Part shown: one piece after another, positions 1 through 11,900 of the stretch
How positions within the stretch are numbered: the first letter of the stretch is position 1
Layout: every line of letters starts with the position of its first letter
From: Eopsaltria australis
Lineage: Eukaryota > Chordata > Aves > Passeriformes > Petroicidae
Direction: 5' to 3'
Assembly (NCBI GenBank): GCA_034509425.1
Contig: JAVTVJ010000972.1
Span: 1 to 64,000 of the forward strand
DNA: 64,000 nt
Position numbers and translations under genes: made by a program
Notes under the pieces: generated by a model
Databases searched by the model: none
What the model was told of the DNA's origin: nothing
The model's input: only the letters and a program-made list of their open reading frames with translations

Positions 1-148
1 AATACATAACAGACAAGTCCAGTAACCAACAGCAGGAGCTTGCGGTCCGTGGATTGGTGGTCCAACTGCTGCCCCTGGGAGCTCCGGGGGGAAACCCTCT
101 GTCCGTGGAACCTGTCCGGAAGTCCTCTGGTTCCGAACCACCGCAACA
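1..148 (-). repeat. 3' LTR (partial) of a betaretrovirus-like provirus
   Basis: This stretch matches 2598-2745 with a single difference (C at 43 against G). It ends in CGCAACA, the same terminus as the other LTR copy. In minus-strand sense this is the U3 start of the downstream LTR; the rest lies left of the window. Near identity of the two LTRs indicates a recent insertion. Confidence 0.85.
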
Positions 149-165
149 TCTCCCCCTGTCTTTTT
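149..165 (-). promoter_or_regulatory. Polypurine tract of the provirus
   Basis: Read on the minus strand this is AAAAAGACAGGGGGAGA, an unbroken purine run directly next to the LTR start TGTTGCGG. This is the expected primer site for plus-strand DNA synthesis, and it fixes the minus orientation of the provirus. Confidence 0.85.
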
Positions 166-257
166 ACTTAAAGAAAGTGATTTGTTAGTACAATGAAGAT
201 AATAACTAAAATCCAAAGCAAAGTCTTGAAAATCTGCAAATAAACAAACAAACATTG

Positions 258-518
258 TTAAATCATTGTCTCTCTACAGGACTGGGAATGATTGTGGTAT
301 GGGAGGTACATGGGGTAGGTTTCAGGAGAGTCTAAGGGGAAGATATCAAGAAGAAGGGTCTCAGTGATTTTTCTTGATGACTGTCGAAGTTTGGAGTTTT
401 CTTTTTCCTTCTCTTCCACGCTGATCTCTGTGGAGCAGCTTCTGTTGGTGGATGCGACTGGATCTGCTCTGGTGGATGTGTTGGGTGGAGAGTTGTGATG
501 CCTACTAACTTCAGCCAT
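258..518 (-). other. Overlapping 86-codon frame in the provirus, unrecognised
   Basis: This frame overlaps the 3' end of the gag-like frame in a different phase. It begins MAEVSRHHNS and holds a charged central stretch rich in Glu, Lys and Arg. Its position just before the downstream LTR could be the start of an envelope or accessory reading frame left after the internal deletion. I do not recognise it, and it may be chance. Confidence 0.2.
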
Positions 519-1678
519 CGTGGTTCAAGTGACTGGTCATCTGGGATCACCTCTGATGGGGTCTCCAGTGGCATGGGTGGTGATGGAGAGCAGGACACAG
601 TGGATTCAGCTTTTGGAGCATGTGGTGTCCAGGAGGCTGTGGAAGACTTAGGTGGAGGATGATTAGAACTGTTCAGCAGGCTTTGAAGCTGCTGCTTCCA
701 TATCTTTTCCCACACCCGATATTGAACCTTAACTAAAATGCCTGTCAGGATTGTTTTTATGTCAGATGGGACCAGCACACCTTTAAAGTGAGGAGAATCT
801 CTCCCAAGCTCTCTCTCCACTTTGCTAGGCTCTCGCAAGGCTGCAGGTGACTGTGATTCCCATCGTGGGTTGTTACCCTGAGGGCTGTGCACACTTGATG
901 CCACTGCAGGGTCTGGCTGACTGGCTGCATCACAGGCTTCAGCCTCTCCACTTTTCGGCCCCCAATCCCGGGGTGTGAACGAGGGAGCGTGGGGATCTGG
1001 AAGTGGGCGGTGGTCAGGGGCGGAACTGCAGTTGATATGAGCAGTCCAGGCGCGGGGTGGGGCGGGGATCTCCCTCGGGCTGGGGCAGGGACCTCCAGCG
1101 CGAGGGGAGGGACCCGACGCGAAGACATCATCGGCCGCGGGGGGGGAGCCCGACGTGGGGCCAATCGACGCGAAGGGGAAGGAGCCGTGGGAGGAGCTGG
1201 GAGGATTCGCGGGCTTTCGGCGTGAGGCTGCGCAGTGGGCGCACGGGTGTAGGCACGGCGCCACGAGGCCGCCGCCATCTTTAAACTCGGAACAATGGGG
1301 GAGCGCAGCCGGCGCGAGTTTGGCTGTGGGCGGGGAAGAGGGATTGGGAAAAGGGGAATTAGGAACGTGGGGTGGGTGAGTCGGGGATTTCGAACTTTCA
1401 GGACAATTACGCAAAGTATAACAAATTACAATCAACAACGGGAAAAATTTTCGGACAGAAACATCACCCCCTCTCTCCACTGCCTCTAAACGTTTTTCTA
1501 CTAACTCCCCAAAACTCAGAGTTTTAACAGAAGAAGCAGAAGCAAGAGGGACATAGGCAAAGATCCATTTAACAAAACGTTTCCAAGCCTTCTTATTAGC
1601 ATTCCCGTTTTTTAACTTTAGGGTCTCTTTAACTTGGACATAAAACTCCTGCTCTATTCGGGACAGCTTAATACCCAT
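332..1678 (-). pseudogene. gag: Endogenous retrovirus gag remnant (matrix plus partial capsid)
   Basis: A 448-codon open frame starts about 500 bases inside the upstream LTR, as a gag gene would. The N-terminus MGIKLSRIEQ has a glycine at position 2 suited to myristoylation, and residues 1 to about 95 resemble a betaretroviral matrix domain. A long proline- and serine-rich stretch follows (about 100-300). A short segment with the spacing P-x-D ... Y-x-x-W (about residues 304-330) resembles part of capsid. The end is basic (KRRKKK) and unlike gag, so sequence downstream of an internal deletion may have been joined on. Protease, reverse transcriptase, integrase and envelope are missing between here and the LTR at 1-148. 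It cannot support replication alone. Family placement is by motif only. Confidence 0.7.
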
Positions 1679-2154
1679 TGTCTCCGAATAAAAGCCTCCT
1701 TGCTCTTTGTATATGGTACAAAACTCCCTCGAGCCTGATTCCCGCTGCCTATCGCGGATTAGACCTCACCGTCTGCGCTCGGTTCTCGGTGGCTTTCCCG
1801 CCGCTATCACGGGCACCGAGCTTCGCTGCCGCGCGCGGATCCTGGTCCTTTCCCACCGCGTTCCGCAGCCGCCAAACCTCACCGCTCCGTGCGGGTCTTG
1901 GTTCCTCGATCCCGGCTTCAGTTGCCGTCACCGGCTCCGGAGGGAGAAACATCCAAAAGAGCAAGGGTCTCTGGTCTCGTCAGTTCGCTCAGCTAGCGTA
2001 CACACTTCAGACGCTCCAGAACGGTTGCTGACGGCCCCTGCCAGCCCCCCGCTAAAACGCAGAAGTTCTCGCTAGGGGAGCGGCGTCCCGAAGGCGCAGT
2101 CCGGACCGCTGCTGCGTATCCAGGTCGCTCGCAGGGAACCCCGAGAGGTCGGAG

Positions 2155-2172
2155 TCTCTGTTCGGTGCGCCA
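2155..2172 (-). promoter_or_regulatory. Primer binding site, tRNA-Lys-like
   Basis: On the minus strand, two bases after the LTR end, the sequence reads TGGCGCACCGAACAGAGA. This resembles the tRNA-Lys3 primer site with one inserted A and one G-to-A change. It marks 2175-2745 as the upstream LTR. The exact tRNA is inferred. Confidence 0.6.
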
Positions 2173-2174
2173 CT

Positions 2175-2745
2175 TGTTGCGTTCCCTGCTTCAGTCCCAC
2201 CCTGGTACCGGCAGCGGAGTCCTAGCCCTATCCTAGGATGCCGTTCGCCCTCAGGAAGGCACCCTCGGAGTGCTGACTGAGCACAGCTGGCCCGCGTTCG
2301 GTCCGGGGAGATGTTGCCCCCGGAGCGTGGTGAAACAGCAAAGAACTACCAGAGAAGGAGGTCTCTTGGTATGTGATTTCGGTAGGTTTATTGCCTCCAA
2401 AGGGAGCACATGGACCAAGAGCCAAGAGCAGCTTATTACATCAGTATTTAAGGGAGGAACAACACCCAATAGGATGAGGGCAGGGGACAATACAGGGGAG
2501 GGGCTGGGGTACATGATCAAATGGGGTTTAGGGAGGGGAGGGGAACAGAGAGAACAACGAATGAACTATGGAGTGACAGGGAATTTCCCAGAGTGGGAAT
2601 ACATAACAGACAAGTCCAGTAACCAACAGCAGGAGCTTGGGGTCCGTGGATTGGTGGTCCAACTGCTGCCCCTGGGAGCTCCGGGGGGAAACCCTCTGTC
2701 CGTGGAACCTGTCCGGAAGTCCTCTGGTTCCGAACCACCGCAACA
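2175..2745 (-). repeat. 5' LTR of the betaretrovirus-like provirus
   Basis: The 571 bp unit has inverted ends TGTTGCG and CGCAACA. Read on the minus strand it contains a TATA-like TTAAATA near 2445 followed by AATAAA near 2395. Its U3 end repeats at 1-148. The provirus therefore spans 2745 leftward past the window edge, with only about 2 kb of interior. Confidence 0.85.
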
Positions 2746-2849
2746 GAGAGTCATGGTTTTACACTATAAAAGATACACGAGCTAACACTGGGGCAGAAGT
2801 CTCTCACACCCTAAAAGTGTTTGAAGCTTCTCCCCAAGTTTGGATGCAG

Positions 2850-2916
2850 GCTTTGTGGTTACTTCCCTGGGGATTGAGAGAAAGGATCTCAATGTGCTGC
2901 ACCAACAAATTGGATG
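2850..2916 (+). CDS. LAMB4: Possible LAMB4 exon (coiled-coil start)
   Basis: The frame reads ...GIERKDLNVLHQQIG and ends at a GTAAGA donor. It resembles the LAMB1 stretch SVERKVSEIKDILA at the same place in the chain. The acceptor (GATGCAG) is plausible. It ends in phase 2, which does not join the next exon at 3485 (phase 0), so it may be a broken exon, or an intervening exon is missed. Confidence 0.35.
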
Positions 2917-5900
2917 GTAAGATACATTGAATCCTAAGCTTATACTATTTCTTCGCTAGCTGTAACTGAAAAAGGTACCATTCTCGTGCACTGTAAGTTA
3001 TTTACTAGTAATCTTTCTGTTTGTTTTATTCCTGTGTAGTATTGATTTGCTTTCAAGTCTTATGTCTGTTAGTTTCCCTGTCTATTAATAAATGATTCAT
3101 TCTATAATAGACAGAATCAGTCATCATTAAAAGAACTTATAAATGAAAGTGGGTTTCGGGTTGCTGGCCACCTCAATAAGGTTACTGCCTACTGCCAAGG
3201 CCTGGGCAGGAGGCAAGGACTGATATTTAACTCCCACATCCATTCGTAACGGCAAAATAATCCTTAATATATGCCTAACCCATACAGACACATACTTAAA
3301 TGCTGGAATTTTCCAGTTCATACCAAGGGTTTTCTAAATAAGCCATTACAATTAAATGTTTCTGCTTATTTATAAATGTATCTCTTGCCCTCTTAAAGGT
3401 TGTGTAACTCAGTTCTAGTTTAAGAACAATCTGGTCTGACTTCTGCATTACTGGCTTTTCCCCCTCACACAAAAAGTGTCACAGATGTATCCCCTTCATA
3501 GTTTGCCCTTCGAGTCTCCTGACCTTAACAAGAACATAGAAGATATTGGAGAAGAAGCTAACCTAGTGTTTGAACTTCTACAACAAAGTTTTCAGTACTT
3601 GAACTTCAAAGGTAAGCCAGCAAAGAATTGAAATGAGTGGACATTTTCCCTGCAATTTTGGAATGCTTTTTCATCATTAAACCATACAACATTTCAAAGA
3701 TTCCTAGATTTTAGCTTCCTATGGTAGCACAAAAATGTTGACACTAACAACATTTTATACCAACTTTCCAAATTCTCTTTTATCTTAAAATACTGTGATT
3801 TCTAGCATCCCAGATTTCAGATGCATGGGCTAGGGTCACATCAGCCACAAGTTCTCATAAATCTAAATGCTTACATCAGGATATAAAATCACCCAGTTTC
3901 ACAGTACAGACTCACAGACCATGCAATAGAACAGCAAAGGATTTCCCTCCCACATTTGACTTCTCTTGCTCATAGGAATACTTAAAGAATCTTGTACAGG
4001 AATGGTTTGTTTAATTAAACCATGGTGTCATAGTGAAACTTCTTAACGTTCTCATGGAAAAATACTTGACTTTATGTGGTACAGAAGTAGCTCTCCATCA
4101 TCAAAAAATGTGAAATCAGAACTGAGCTCCTTGGCATTTTTGAAAGAATTACACCCTCTATGCTTGAGCTAAGTATAGTCTCCATCAGCTGCTAACAGTT
4201 GTAATGATGATGTCCCACACCAGTTTCTGGAGAAAAATGGGGATGTATCAGGCAGGGACCTTGAACAGATGCTAGACCACCCACAATGGCAGGAGATGGT
4301 CAGCAGAATCCTCTCCAAAGAGATGGCTGCCAAGATATGAACCCCCACAAGATAGGGGGCTCACCACAGAAGACACAAGCTACAAGCAATGCACTCCCAC
4401 TTACAGTTCCTCTGTGTTTCATTCAGGCAAGAAAAACTTGGCCTATACAAGATTTAAAAAAACAAAAAGAAAAGGAAAAGTCAACAAAATGCAAAGTGGA
4501 GGGAATGGAAGAGTGGAAAAGAGGGATTAACTAAGATTTAGGGCTCCTGTGCCCTGTTGTACTTGGCAGCCCCCTGGGGAAGCTCCTCAGCTAAGGTCCC
4601 TGTGCAAGCAGCCAGCACAGCTCTCCCAGGCTCTGTTTCTCAATTCAACTGAGCCTTGCATAGACTGAGAAAGGCAGAAAGGCAAAGAAACAATAAATCC
4701 CAGGGAGGTCAGTGGACGCAGGGCTGAAGCATCCATGGTGCTCTCTGGTCACATTCCAAACCCACTTCATCTTTTGGCCTCTGGAGACAGATAAACAGCC
4801 CTATAAAAAGCACATGGGAGTGTGGGGAGGGGAAGACCTTGAATTAAGGATGAATTTCCTATCAAGGCCACAAGTATTCATTAGTTCTGCTACCAAGCAT
4901 CTAATAGCACAAAAATAATATTTCCCTCAAGATAACCAGCTTTTCTGATACCCAGGAGAGAGACTGGCTCCTCACTCCACCTTTCTTTTGGACCAGCAGC
5001 ATATCCTATATATGGCTCTGTCTGCTTTTTTCTCTCTTTTTTTGCTGGGGTAGAACAGGATATGGCCACATCACCATCTGGGGCACATCTGGCACTTGTC
5101 CCCTAGACACACGCAGAGAATGAGCTCCTGCCTCTGTCTCTTTGCAGAGCATCAGGAGTCAGTCTTCCTCACAGGCATACATTCAGCTAGAGGACCTGGA
5201 AACATCCATATCAAATGATAAATTAAAATCATTGGATAAACCAAGATACAAGTGTCCTTAAAAGAATGTTTGCAGTCTATGAGATCTCATTAAATTCTGG
5301 CTTTCCAGCATTGGCCTCTGGCTTTGCAGCCACTGAGGTACAGTAATGCATTGAGAGCAGCTTCCTAGGCTGTAAATCAAGCCTGGGCTAAGACACCGTG
5401 TTTAATGTAAAAGAACTTGGAATCTCTACAGCTCCATCAAAAACCAAACATGGAAAATGCATTTAGGCCACTTAATGGAGAGATGGACCACTGTGAAATA
5501 TTCCTGCAATGGAATTGTTGCACCAAAAAAAGTCTCTGGCTGAGATGGGGAGTTACAGCAATCTCTTGCCAGGTATTTTGTATTAAGAGCTAACTTTAAA
5601 CTGTATATTGTTTCCAAGAATTACAAGATAAATAAATAGCCCTGGTTCCACATGATAACTAAACATTGTTCAGCTTCAATCAAAGCACAGCCAAGGGCTT
5701 TAGAGCCTGAATCAAAGCACACAGGATTTGAGTATCTTGTCTTTGACTTCAACTAGCAACTAGTAACTTCAACTAGTCAGTTACCAGCACAAAGAGAGAT
5801 GTTAATCAGAGACATCTAATGCTTTTTCACTGGTGACACATCAATTCTGGCTCTGGACATATTTCTGCTTAGGAATGTGGGGACAAATCTGGACTCTCTG

Positions 5901-8900
5901 GAGATCTGGGAAACCTCGACAGCAGCAGTAACAGCTTTAAATTGTGTGTGTTGCAAAGGGCCTGAATCCTTTTCTCAGGCTGTTAATCTGCAAAAAATGT
6001 AATATTTTCCAACCCTTTTGAGCCTACTTAAGGAAAAGCTTTCACGAACCAAAGAAAACTCTTGCTGGAAAGCATTTTTTGCCTGGTCTATGAGCTTATT
6101 GTGGACGTGCTTTTTTTTTAATGCATCAGTCCTGAAACTGGATTTTCCAGAGACAAAAAAGCCCTCATATATTCCCATTTGTAATCTAAATTTTGGTATC
6201 AGTCTAGCAGACCACTTAACTCTTGGGTGCTATGCTGAACAGAAAGGACATGCTTTCCTGACTCACAATCAAGGAGCTAATAATTTCATGACAACTGGCA
6301 GAAACAGTTTTCCTGCCTGTCTTGGGTTAGGCAGGAGGGGTCAAAATCTAGGAAGTGATCTATCCTACAGGAAGGAATATAACTTCCTTCCTGGGAGAGA
6401 GAGCTAATAATCAGGTAGTTTTAAGGATTGATAGGTAAATGAACTAATTAAAAAGTTGATCTGCCTTGGGGAAAAAACTATATATAAGCAGAGACCTTCT
6501 GAGGCTCTTCTTCTTTGGACTTGCTACTGTGCAGAGAGGAGCATCTCCTGCTTCTCTCGCTGGTAAGGCCCCAGCCCCCCACTCCTTCCAAACGAGGGAG
6601 GGGTGGGGGGAAGGGAGGTTTATGGCAACTGTGCCGCTGTAGCCAGGAATGGGGGAGGAAACGAACTGGAATTTTCAGCAGATACAGTTCAGCCGGTGTG
6701 TCAGCTACACTAGACAGGGCCAGGCCCCTGCTCCGGGCCAGGCAAGGACCGGGCCGGACTCTATCTAGCTCAGGCCAGGCCCTGCTTTGTCACCCCGGGC
6801 CTAGATGTCTCTACCAGGCCGAGCCAGCTCCGCAGAGCCAGGCACAGAGACTCTGAGAGCTTCTGGCATCCAGCTCAGACCTGTTCAAACAGCCCGGCAA
6901 AGAGCACGTGATCCTCACACTGCCAGAGAGAGAGAGAGAGAGATTAACTCTCTCCATGCCTGGACTAAACTCACAGACACCCACCTTTCTTCGCAGAGAG
7001 AGGAACGAGTGAGGACATCTACATAAATGCAGCATAGAGACTTTGCAGTCAGTGAGGAAAGCAGAACTGATACCTACAGGGAGGTGCATGAGAAGTGCTT
7101 CAAGAGTGAAGCTGAAAACTCTTTTAGAGAACCATGGTTGGGGACTGAGCTAATAAATTCCCTGTAATATATGAAGACATAGTCCAAAAAGGAGATGTGA
7201 GGTTTCTAATTACAGCCAATGAACTGAAATACCTGGGTAAAGACAAGTAGGTGATGAAAAAGTACAACCTAATGAGAAACTTGAACCAAGAGAGAGGAGA
7301 GGCTGTGATCCAGAGCCCTGGTCCCGGGGAGAATGCTAGAGAACCTGAGTTGTCAGGAGAACCTGTGTTGCTCAGCACAGAAGAAGGGATTTTCTTTGTT
7401 GCTACAATTGAACTGGGCATCCTTAAAACAGGTACCCTGTGGACTGTTCATGACCCACCCTAGTGTCTGTGGGAAGGCTACTGGTGTGGGAGGGTTCCAC
7501 CACAAGCAGATCTTTCTTCCAGGAGGCAGCTGGTGGTGAGGCAGAAGACCCATAAATACTGTATTTTTCTTACAGAAGATCCATGGTGTTAGCAAAAGAA
7601 ACTTCTCTCCCTAAATGAACTGGAACAAGAGCTATTTCAGAGGTGGTAAACTGACTGGAGGTCGAAGTGTTGTCTTTTGTATGTTGTCAGAGAGAATGAA
7701 ATAGAGAGGTAGGAGAAAGAGGAGTAGTCTGAAGAGTTTGTTCTGGTTTTTCTTGGTTTTTTTCTCTTTCCCTTTGTCTTAGGTACATTAATAAAGTTTC
7801 TTTTTACTTTATGAGGTTTGAGCCTGCTTTGCCTACTCCTAATCCTCATCTCAGAACAAGCAATCAAGTAAATTTAAGTAAGTGTGCTGGCATTTAGCCA
7901 CAAACCTGAATAGGCGAACTGAAACCGCTACACTGCCTAAACTTTAAAACATCATACATGTCAGGAGCTTTTATCCAATCAACAATGGCAGCAACGCATG
8001 AGCTACTGATGAATGCCGATCTGTAGTTAGTGTCAATAATGGCATCTCCTTCACACTTTTGTCTATTCTGTTGGCTTCTCAAACACCTTGGCATACTATG
8101 GATGACATAGGATCCATCATATTTTGATCTAGTTTAGCAGGTTTTATTAGCATTCATAACTGTTTCTTTTTGGCAACTGGATAAGTAAAGGACTAAAAAG
8201 CTTGGCTGAGGAAATGACAGTTCCTGTCTTTCCCTGCTGTCCCAAATCAAACACCAGTGAATCACCTGTCACTCAGCAATTGTCCAGAATTCAAGTAAAT
8301 GCCCAAACTGAATGCAACCAAATGCAGTTGGTACTAAACCCTATTTCTCTTGGTAGAGAGGCCGTCAGCTACATTAGGAAACACTATGAAGTATCATTGC
8401 TGGCAGAACAGAAGACCAGGGGGACAACCCCTATTGTAAAACACTCAGAGTACACCAGAAACGATGCACTCGCTATGTTGGACTATCAGGTCTTAAAAGC
8501 AAGCAATGTGCTGCAACAGCTCAGAATGATCAAAAGCCCTGACATCCAAAACTTGAATGAAAAGGTAGGCACTATGGATTTTGTATAGAAGCTAAAGAAA
8601 AATCTCTTTTTTAGATGTTGTAGTAGGTTTTATTTTAAAAGGGTGCTTACATGCATTTTTAAGTCTGGAAAATGGCACTTCCTTGCTACAGCCATGCAAT
8701 CACATCAAAAACAGCTGTACTTCTCAGTTGTAGTTATTTCCAATCTTCTGGAAACCATTGTTCCCAGCACCAGGAACTGTTTAAGCACTCTCTAGTCTCA
8801 AGAGGACATCAGAGTAATTTCAGAAAGATTAATGCAAACCTCCTCTATGAGAAACTTAAACTAAGCTGAGTGACTTTGTCCTGGAGTGGATGGGGAGTGC

Positions 8901-11900
8901 TCACGTATCCTTTGTGCCACCTCTGGGAAAGAAGGGGATTTCTGTTCTTCTGCAGGGCAGCAGTGAATACCTGATAGTACCAATTCATGACAAATCTGAA
9001 AGAGATCATCCACCTAAGCCTTTAGGTTCCATATCTGTGTCAAAATATATGGAGGGCTAGACATGGCACCTTGTTCTGTTGGAGGTTACCTGGATCCTTT
9101 AGAAGAAGCCGTTGACCCATGGGCTGGATATAGGGAATGGTTTCAGCCCTTTTGCTAAAGAGTGAAGCAAGGGTCTTGGTGCAACACATGGAGATTAACA
9201 AATGGCTCCTGCAAGGATGCTCAGAGCCATGGGTTGCCATTGCATCCTTCAAATCAGGGGAGAGGGACCTGTAACTGGCAGTGATACTCATCTTTATAGG
9301 GACCAGATGCTGTGTCTTAGGGAAAATCCCATCCTATATTCAATGTTCATTTGATGTCAAACATCTTCCTTCCCTCAGGAATGTATCTCAGGCCCCCAGA
9401 GGAGTCCTGACATAAGCATCTTCCTTATTGCAGATCTGTGGTGTGCCAGGAGACCAGACATGTGCCACAGCAGCCTGTGGGGGAGCTTTGTGCCAGGACA
9501 GCCATGAACTACGGCAGTGTGGTGGCCCAGACTGCACTGGAGCTCTTCCTCTCTTCTCTGAGGCCTTCAGAAAAGCTGAGGAGACTGTTGTGTTGCTAAA
9601 TAACTTGACTACTCAGCTACAGGAACCTGAGAATCAGGTACTGTATATCAAACCTACATTTGTTCAGTGAAATGGATGGAGGATGAAATTTGGGAGGTCA
9701 CAAACCTACAAAAACTCACCTTCTCTTTGAACAAAGAGTGATGACAGTGATGGACTCTGGCCCAACATCATAGGCCTACCATGATTCAGTACCAGGTGCC
9801 AGCCCCACCAAGAGATTGGCTTTATCTAGATCTTCTTCCTCACAGATGCTCAGATTTCAAAAGTCATGGTGCCCTGTCTCTATGGGATTTGGTGGTTTCA
9901 GGCTAGTCTTGTCTATATTTTTACTGGGAAATATTCAAATGGCACCATTTGTCAGTAGCCTGACATGCTTATTGCAATGGGATTACTGCTGTGCATGGCG
10001 TTAAGCTCTATTTATACAACTTCATACCACTCTTATGTTTGCCAATAAATAACTTTTGAAAATAATTTCAAGATGAGGCTTTTTGCCCCCAGTGATGTTT
10101 AGGAGGGCATCAATTAGTCAACTGTACTGCACAGTAGCAGTGAAAAATAATTCAAGCAAAGTGGCCAATGCAGCATATGCCAAGGAAACAAAAGACAAAT
10201 CCCAAAGCACCAGTAAAGAGTTTGTTCTTACGAACAGTCAGAGATGATGCCTGTTACAGTTATAGGCAAAGCACATTTTCCAGCAGAAATTAAATTCTGC
10301 TGTGGCTTTGTCGTGTCCCTGCAGGATGCTTGGGCATCCATTTCCTCTTTTGAAAATGCATGTGACACTGCATCCCAGCCAGCGGGCTTGGAAAGGAGCA
10401 ATTGGGGCACCGCCCTGGGGCCCCGGGATATGGAGAGGCGGCAGCCAAAGGAATCTGACGAGCGGGGCAGCACCAGCCAGGCTGCTGGGACATTGCCTTT
10501 GGTGCCCACAAGCCTCAGGCACCTCCGTGATAATACGAGCAAACTATTTTGAGACATTTCAGAAATAAAAACATCAGCATTTTTCTCGTTGCATGGGTGT
10601 CTTGGTTTAGGCTAGAGAGGTCAAAATCTAGGAAGTGATCTGTGCTGCAGGAAGGCATACAACTTCCTTCCTGCGAGAGAGAGCTAATAATCAGGTAGTT
10701 TTAAGGGTTGATAGGTAGGTAAACCAATTAAAAAGTTGATCCGCCTTCGAGGAAAAAACTATATATAAGCAGAGACCCTCTGACGCTCTTCCTCTTTGGA
10801 CCTGCTGCTGCTGTGTAGAGAGGAGCAGCTCCTGCTTCTCTCACTGGTAAGGCCCCCCCCCTACCTCCTTCCGAAGGAGGGATGGGGGGGGGGAAGGGAG
10901 GTTTTACGGCAGCCGTGCCGCTGCAGCCGGGCAGGCATGGGGGAGGAACGGCTGGAATCTTCAGCAGATACAGCTCAGCGGGTGTGCCAGCTACACAAGA
11001 GGGAGAGCCAGGCCCCTGCTCCGGGCCAGGCAAGGACCAGGCCGGACTCCATCCAGCTCGGGCCAGGCCCTGCCCTGTCACCCCAGGCCTAGATGGCCCC
11101 AGCAGGCCGAGCCAGCTTGGCAGAGCCAAGCAGAGACTCTGAGAGCGTCTGGCATTCAGCTCGGACCTGTTCAAACAACCCGGCAAAGTGCACGTGATCC
11201 TCACACTGCCGGAGAGAGAGAGACAGAGATTAACTCTCTCCATGCCTGGACTAAACTCACAGACACCCATCCTTCCTTGCACAGAGAGAGGAACGAGTGA
11301 GGACATCTACATAGTGCAGTGCAGAGACTTTACAGTCAGTGAGGAAAGCAGAACTGATACCTAGAGGGAGGTGCATGAGAAGTTGCTTCAAAAATGAAGC
11401 TGAAAACTCTTTTGGAGAACCATGGTTGGGGACTGAGCTAATAAATTCTCTGTAATATATGAAGATATAGTCTAAAGGGGGATGTGAAGTTCTTATTGCA
11501 GCCAATGAACTGAAATACCTAAGTACAGACAAGTAAGTGTTGAAAAAGTACAGCCTGATGAGAAACTAAAACCAAGAGAGAGGAGAGGCTGTGATCCAGA
11601 GCCCTGGTCCCGGGGAGAATGCTAGAGAACCTGAGTTGTCAAGAGAACCTGTGTTGCTGAGCACAGAAGAAGAGATTTTCTTTGTTACTGCAATTGAACT
11701 AAGCATCCTTAAAACAAGTACCCTGTGGACTGTTCATAACCCACCATAGTGGCTGTGGGAAGGCTACTGGTGTGGGAGAGATCCACCATTAAACTAGACT
11801 TTACTCCGGGCGGTGGTTAATGGTGAGGCAGAAGACCCATAAAAACTGTATTTTTCTTACAGAAGATCCATAGTGTAAGCAAAAGAAACTTCTCTCCCTA

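Noticed and set aside
10728..11306. 192-codon minus-strand frame and other long frames inside the 1.6 kb LTRs
   Set aside because: The frames differ in length and phase between the copies and follow low-complexity GC-rich sequence. They have no domain and are chance frames.
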